DNA of 64,000 nt from Oceanobacillus kimchii X50 (GTDB taxonomy: Bacteria > Bacillota > Bacilli > Bacillales > Amphibacillaceae): contig NZ_CM001792.1 of the NCBI RefSeq assembly GCF_000340475.1, forward strand, positions 3,248,592 to 3,312,591, written 5' to 3'. Positions 60,342 to 64,000 of this stretch are shown piece by piece. How positions within the stretch are numbered: the first letter of the stretch is position 1; each line of letters starts with the position of its first letter. The translations under genes were made by a program, and so were the position numbers. Below the pieces are notes generated by a model. That model saw nothing but the letters and a program-made list of their open reading frames with translations, did not search any database and was not told where the DNA came from.

Positions 60342-62246
60342 TCAACTATTTAATAATGAATCTAGCACTGTTGTATCCGTAGCATGTTGCCAAATACGGA
60401 CGACTCCTGAATCACTTTCAGTACGAATAAGTCGACCAACCCCTTGTTTCATCCGTAACATCATGTACGGTATGTCAATTTCTTGTGAAGAATTTTTGGC
60501 GTGTTTTCGCTTTGCCTTAAATACAGGATCATTCGGCGGGTATGGTAAGGATGCAATAATAACTTGGCTAAGTGCTTTACCCGGGATATCTAATCCCTCC
60601 CATAAATGGTAGGCACATAAAATAGATGGTATATCATACTGAAACCTGCGGACAATTTCACTGATTTCTTGATCTCCTTCATAAAGCATCGCATATTCCC
60701 AACTCTGCTTCTTAGCCCATTGGCGAAAATCATTCATATCTCCTTCTGAACGGAACAGGACTAGGCTATGCCCCTGATTGTCATTTAACTGTTCCTTGAT
60801 TCCTTTGAATCGCTCATCTGAATCCTGATAAGAATGAAATGATATTTCTCGATTCGATTCATAATCAAACGGAGAGTCCACCGAAAAAGAATCGTACTGT
60901 CCTATACCTAAACTCTTTTGCAGATAGGAAAAGTCATTGTCCTGTGACAAAGTAGCAGAAGAAAATATAAATGGAATATTTTGTGAAAATACCTCTTCTC
61001 TTAATACGTTCTCAACCAATCTCGGCATAATAACAAGACTACTATTCATTTCATCTTGTTCTAACCAGTAAATTCCTTCATCATCATTTAATAGAATGGA
61101 TAATCCATATGAAAAAAACTCTAGATATTCTTCAATAATCTTGGTGTGGTAAGCATCAATTGTAAAAAGCTCAGCATCAAATACAAGCTGTTCTAATAAT
61201 TCCTCCACCATTCCATTTAATCGTTGAGCCATTTCTAACAATGGTTCACTACGAGGAATTTCTAATCGATCAGACCCTTCAATTCTTACTGCACTGCTTG
61301 TAATAACGTCAAACCATTCATCATGCAAGGATAAAATATCCTCTGCTAATTGTAACGATTCTTCTCGAACATCTTGACCAGTATATCCAGTCAAAACACT
61401 TGTAATATTATTGAAGTTAAAACGATAGGTAAGTCCTTTTTGTGCTGCAAACTCTAATAAATGTCCTTCATCAAAAATAACAGAACTCGCTTCCGGAAGC
61501 AGAGGCAATTGACCTTCACGTTTACGTGATTCTTTTGTCCAGACATGTTCCATATAAAAATCATGAGAACAAATAATAATATCTTGTGCATGACGGTAAT
61601 ATTCACGGTTTAAGGTTTGCGCACTTCGATGCCTCCAGTCACATGTCGCACATTGTTTTAATGGATCCCAACCAATGCGCTCCCATTGTTGATCAGACAC
61701 CCATGGGTACTCTTTACGATCTCCATATCGGTAGAAAGTTTGCATAGATACTCCTTGATCAAATACAAAATCAGGAATTTGATCATGTACAGCTAGTATA
61801 TCTTCATCATTGGTTTTCTCAACTAAAGGATCTAATTTTTTCATACAAACGTAGTTTTCTCTTGCTTTTGCAAGTCTAACATCTACTTCTAGGTCTAGTG
61901 CTTGCTCCAATTTATCAATATCTCCGCCTTCTTTAACAAGCTGTTCAATAAGTGTTTCATCAGCGCATGAAATAATTACAGGTTTTCCCATGTAACGGGC
62001 GTAACAAATCGCATATAGTAAATAAACGATTGTTTTACCAGTACCTACACCAGCTTCTGCAAACATCGTTCTTTTATGTTTAAAAGCTTGCTCCAGTTGA
62101 AAAGCCATAAATATTTGCTCATCACGGAGTTCAAATCCTTTTTCAGGCAATATATCATAGAAGACATCGCCAATATAATCTCCTAATCGATCAAAAAATT
62201 TTTCGTTTTTTGAAATAGTAAATGGTAATGTTTTTTTTCCAGTCAT
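60342..62246 (-). CDS. DinG/XPD-like Fe-S ATP-dependent helicase
   Basis: A 634-aa superfamily 2 helicase of the DinG/XPD group (similar in size to B. subtilis YpvA). Walker A: AGVGTGKT; the DEAH box is DEGH (VIFDEGHLLE). Four cysteines of the Fe-S domain lie between motifs I and II (NYVCMKKLD, QCATCDWR, IIICSHDF). C-terminal helicase motifs: SLVLFRSEGDM, AYHLWEGLDIPG and MKQGVGRLIRTESDSG. Such enzymes unwind DNA with 5'-3' polarity and can resolve R-loops or structured DNA. AAGGAG precedes the ATG at 62246. Confidence 0.9.
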   Translation of the reverse strand: MTGKKTLPFTISKNEKFFDRLGDYIGDVFYDILPEKGFELRDEQIFMAFQLEQAFKHKRTMFAEAGVGTGKTIVYLLYAICYARYMGKPVIISCADETLIEQLVKEGGDIDKLEQALDLEVDVRLAKARENYVCMKKLDPLVEKTNDEDILAVHDQIPDFVFDQGVSMQTFYRYGDRKEYPWVSDQQWERIGWDPLKQCATCDWRHRSAQTLNREYYRHAQDIIICSHDFYMEHVWTKESRKREGQLPLLPEASSVIFDEGHLLEFAAQKGLTYRFNFNNITSVLTGYTGQDVREESLQLAEDILSLHDEWFDVITSSAVRIEGSDRLEIPRSEPLLEMAQRLNGMVEELLEQLVFDAELFTIDAYHTKIIEEYLEFFSYGLSILLNDDEGIYWLEQDEMNSSLVIMPRLVENVLREEVFSQNIPFIFSSATLSQDNDFSYLQKSLGIGQYDSFSVDSPFDYESNREISFHSYQDSDERFKGIKEQLNDNQGHSLVLFRSEGDMNDFRQWAKKQSWEYAMLYEGDQEISEIVRRFQYDIPSILCAYHLWEGLDIPGKALSQVIIASLPYPPNDPVFKAKRKHAKNSSQEIDIPYMMLRMKQGVGRLIRTESDSGVVRIWQHATDTTVLDSLLNS

Positions 62247-62280
62247 TATAGACTCCTTCAGCTAACGTATTTAAATGCGA

Positions 62281-62316
62281 GTTCAAAAATGTATGATCAC
62301 ACCGGACTTTTTGAAC
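62281..62316. repeat. 9-bp perfect inverted repeat upstream of the helicase gene
   Basis: GTTCAAAAA (62281-62289) and TTTTTGAAC (62308-62316), separated by 18 bp including CCGGAC. It is in the helicase leader on the minus strand, about 35 bp before the start codon. It could be an operator or RNA stem. Confidence 0.4.
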
Positions 62317-62398
62317 ATCATCATTAAGCAACCCTCATCGTACCATTATAGTCAATTTTCTAGCAAGTTATCATACTTTTTCTATTAAGTTCGTTTTT

Positions 62399-62442
62399 TT
62401 TATAAAAAAACACATGAACAGCCTGCCCGCTACTCATGTGTC
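62399..62442 (-). terminator. Terminator of the CoA-transferase gene
   Basis: ACACATGA / TCATGTGT stem (62410-62417 with 62434-62441), minus-strand tail TTTTTTTATA. Confidence 0.82.
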
Positions 62443-62467
62443 TTCTAATATAATATCCCCTTTTGTC

Positions 62468-63982
62468 TTACACTTGTGGCACTGCTGGACGCATCGTACC
62501 ATGTTCTCGAAAGCTAGAATGCCAAGAAAAAGCTTTTTCTAGTATATGCGGAGTCTGCCCACCCCGTTCTAATGCTTCTTGGTAATACTCCCATAGCGCT
62601 TCCTTATATAAAGGGTGCGCACAATTTTCAATAATTTGTGGCACGCGTTCTCGAGGTGCCAATCCACGAAGATCTGCGTATCCTTGTTCCGTTACAATTA
62701 CATCCACATCGTGTTCTGTATGATCGGTATGCGATACATATGGAACAATACTAGATATATCCCCGTTTTTTGCAATTGACTTTGTTACAAAAATTCCTAA
62801 TCTAGCATTTCGAGCAAAATCTCCCGACCCTCCAATACCATTCATCATCTTCGTTCCACCTACATGAGTGGAATTAACATTACCGTAGATATCAAATTCT
62901 AATGCTGTATTAATTGCAATTAGACCCAGTCTGCGAATAATTTCTGGATGATTAGAGATTTCTTGCGGACGTAAGACAAGCTTATTCTGATAGTCCGCTA
63001 GATTATTAAACACATGATTCATCTTTTCTTCCGATAATGTAATGGAACATGCAGACGCAAAACTCACCTTGCCTGCATCAATCAAATCGAAGACAGCATC
63101 TTGAAGCACTTCTGAATAAACCGTTAAATCTTTAAACTCAGAGTCTAGCATTCCGTGTAATACCGCATTAGCAACAGAACCTATTCCGGATTGCAAAGGC
63201 ATAAGTTTCTCTGTTAATCGTTCCGCCTTAATTTCTTCCCTAAAAAAATTCAGTAGATGATTCGCAATGTTTTGCGTCTCCTCATCTGGCGGAACAATCG
63301 TCGAAGGTGAATCAGGTTGATGCGTAAAAACTATCCCCTTAATTTTATCCATATCAACCTGAATACCAATCTTTCCAATACGCTGATCAACTTCTTTTAA
63401 AGGAATTGGATCACGATCTCCTTGTTTCCCAGGGCTATAAATATCATGCATCCCTTCTAATTCCATCGGTTGAGCAGTATTGAGTTCAATAATAATGTTC
63501 TTTGCAGTCTCAGCAAACGCTACTGAGTTACCTACAGATGTACTTGGTATTATATATCCATTTTCTGTGATAGAAATCGCTTCCAAGATGGCATAATCCA
63601 CTGCTTCCATCGCATCACCACGAAGCATTTCTGACGTATGAGACAGATGTTGATCGACAAATAAATGTTCCCCAGCATTTATCGCCTTTCGCATAGATGG
63701 CTCAGCCTGAAAAGGAATTCGTTTATTCACAATCCCTGCTTCAGCAAACAGCTTATCGATATTAGACCCTAAAGATGCCCCTGTGTATACATTGACTTTG
63801 ATGGATTCTCCTTCCTCTGCTCTTTTTACTAATGCCGTCGGAACTGCCTTTGCATCTCCCGCACGTGTAAATCCACTAAGTCCTAATGTCATACCATCTT
63901 GAATCCAAGCAGCTGCTTCTTCTGCAGTTACCACTTTTTGTTGCATACCTTTGTTTTGTATGCGCTTTAATTTTTCTCCCAT
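62468..63982 (-). CDS. Acetyl-CoA hydrolase / succinate CoA-transferase family protein
   Basis: A 504-aa class I CoA-transferase of the Cat1/Ach1 type. These enzymes move CoA between succinyl-CoA and acetate (or hydrolyse acetyl-CoA in vitro). The catalytic Glu lies in TVYSEVLQDAVFDLIDAGKV; further marks are LSGFTRAGDAKAVPTAL, SVGNSVAFAETAKNIIIELN, GGSGDFARNA and TEQGYADLRGLAPRER. The length is that of full enzymes. GGGGGAGGAG precedes the ATG at 63982. It may help the cell use or detoxify acetate; nothing else of that pathway is in view. Confidence 0.92.
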   Translation of the reverse strand: MGEKLKRIQNKGMQQKVVTAEEAAAWIQDGMTLGLSGFTRAGDAKAVPTALVKRAEEGESIKVNVYTGASLGSNIDKLFAEAGIVNKRIPFQAEPSMRKAINAGEHLFVDQHLSHTSEMLRGDAMEAVDYAILEAISITENGYIIPSTSVGNSVAFAETAKNIIIELNTAQPMELEGMHDIYSPGKQGDRDPIPLKEVDQRIGKIGIQVDMDKIKGIVFTHQPDSPSTIVPPDEETQNIANHLLNFFREEIKAERLTEKLMPLQSGIGSVANAVLHGMLDSEFKDLTVYSEVLQDAVFDLIDAGKVSFASACSITLSEEKMNHVFNNLADYQNKLVLRPQEISNHPEIIRRLGLIAINTALEFDIYGNVNSTHVGGTKMMNGIGGSGDFARNARLGIFVTKSIAKNGDISSIVPYVSHTDHTEHDVDVIVTEQGYADLRGLAPRERVPQIIENCAHPLYKEALWEYYQEALERGGQTPHILEKAFSWHSSFREHGTMRPAVPQV

Positions 63983-64000
63983 CCTACTCCTCCCCCCTTT

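Noticed and set aside
1..64000. Prophage, rRNA or tRNA genes
   Set aside because: No structural phage genes, integrase, rRNA-like GC-rich block or tRNA cloverleaf with a TTCRA loop was recognised by eye; a tRNAscan run would settle the last point.

Overview
This window looks like a chromosomal segment of an AT-rich, endospore-forming, probably halotolerant or alkaliphilic member of the Bacillaceae; an Oceanobacillus-like genome fits best (inference from gene content, low GC, strong AGGAGG-type ribosome binding sites, a CotF-like spore protein, a complete seven-subunit Mrp Na+/H+ antiporter and several decayed Bacillaceae intergenic repeats). No rRNA, tRNA, CRISPR array, intact insertion sequence or prophage was seen. 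Translation starts were re-chosen wherever a Shine-Dalgarno sequence pointed to an internal codon.

Layout. 0.3-8.4 kb: an oligopeptide ABC transporter in the order permease C, permease B, ATPase D, ATPase F, a convergent substrate-binding lipoprotein, then a beta-lactamase-like serine hydrolase and a winged-helix regulator. 8.6-13.5 kb: a small acidic protein, a SWIM/SNF2 helicase and an MFS transporter. 13.6-16.9 kb: a divergent sulfur-scavenging locus with a SAM-I riboswitch on each arm: leftward a flavin-dependent monooxygenase and an ATP-grasp ligase, rightward an SsuE-type FMN reductase and the remnant of another monooxygenase. 16.9-24.7 kb: SodC-like lipoprotein, DoxX protein with Rex-like palindromes upstream, a NatAB/YhaQP-like ABC exporter, a NIPSNAP-like pseudogene with an in-frame TGA, a flavodoxin-like protein, a secreted amidase and an unknown protein.

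24.9-29.4 kb: nrdE-nrdI-nrdF ribonucleotide reductase operon with tandem NrdR boxes, a structured leader of about 270 nt ending in a terminator, and an unusual cluster of DnaA boxes in nrdF/nrdI. 29.4-33.2 kb: YetF-like membrane protein, large catalase and CotF-like coat protein. 33.5-36.9 kb: a ParM-like actin and ParR-like adaptor operon with palindromes upstream that could be its centromere, divergent from a GGDEF membrane protein. 37-45 kb: GNAT, RlmN and glutamate synthase. 45.5-49 kb: luciferase-like oxidoreductase, CYP152-type P450 and WrbA, separated by repeat-bearing gaps. 49.4-56.5 kb: mrpABCDEFG with a divergent KdpD-type universal-stress-domain protein. 56.6-64 kb: nitrilase-family amidase, Nudix CoA pyrophosphatase, DUF2207 lipoprotein, DinG-like helicase and an acetyl-CoA hydrolase/CoA-transferase.

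The parts most worth a second look are regulatory: the nrd leader RNA, the DnaA-box cluster, the double SAM-riboswitch divergon with its unassigned ATP-grasp ligase, and the chromosomal actin-type partition-like locus.
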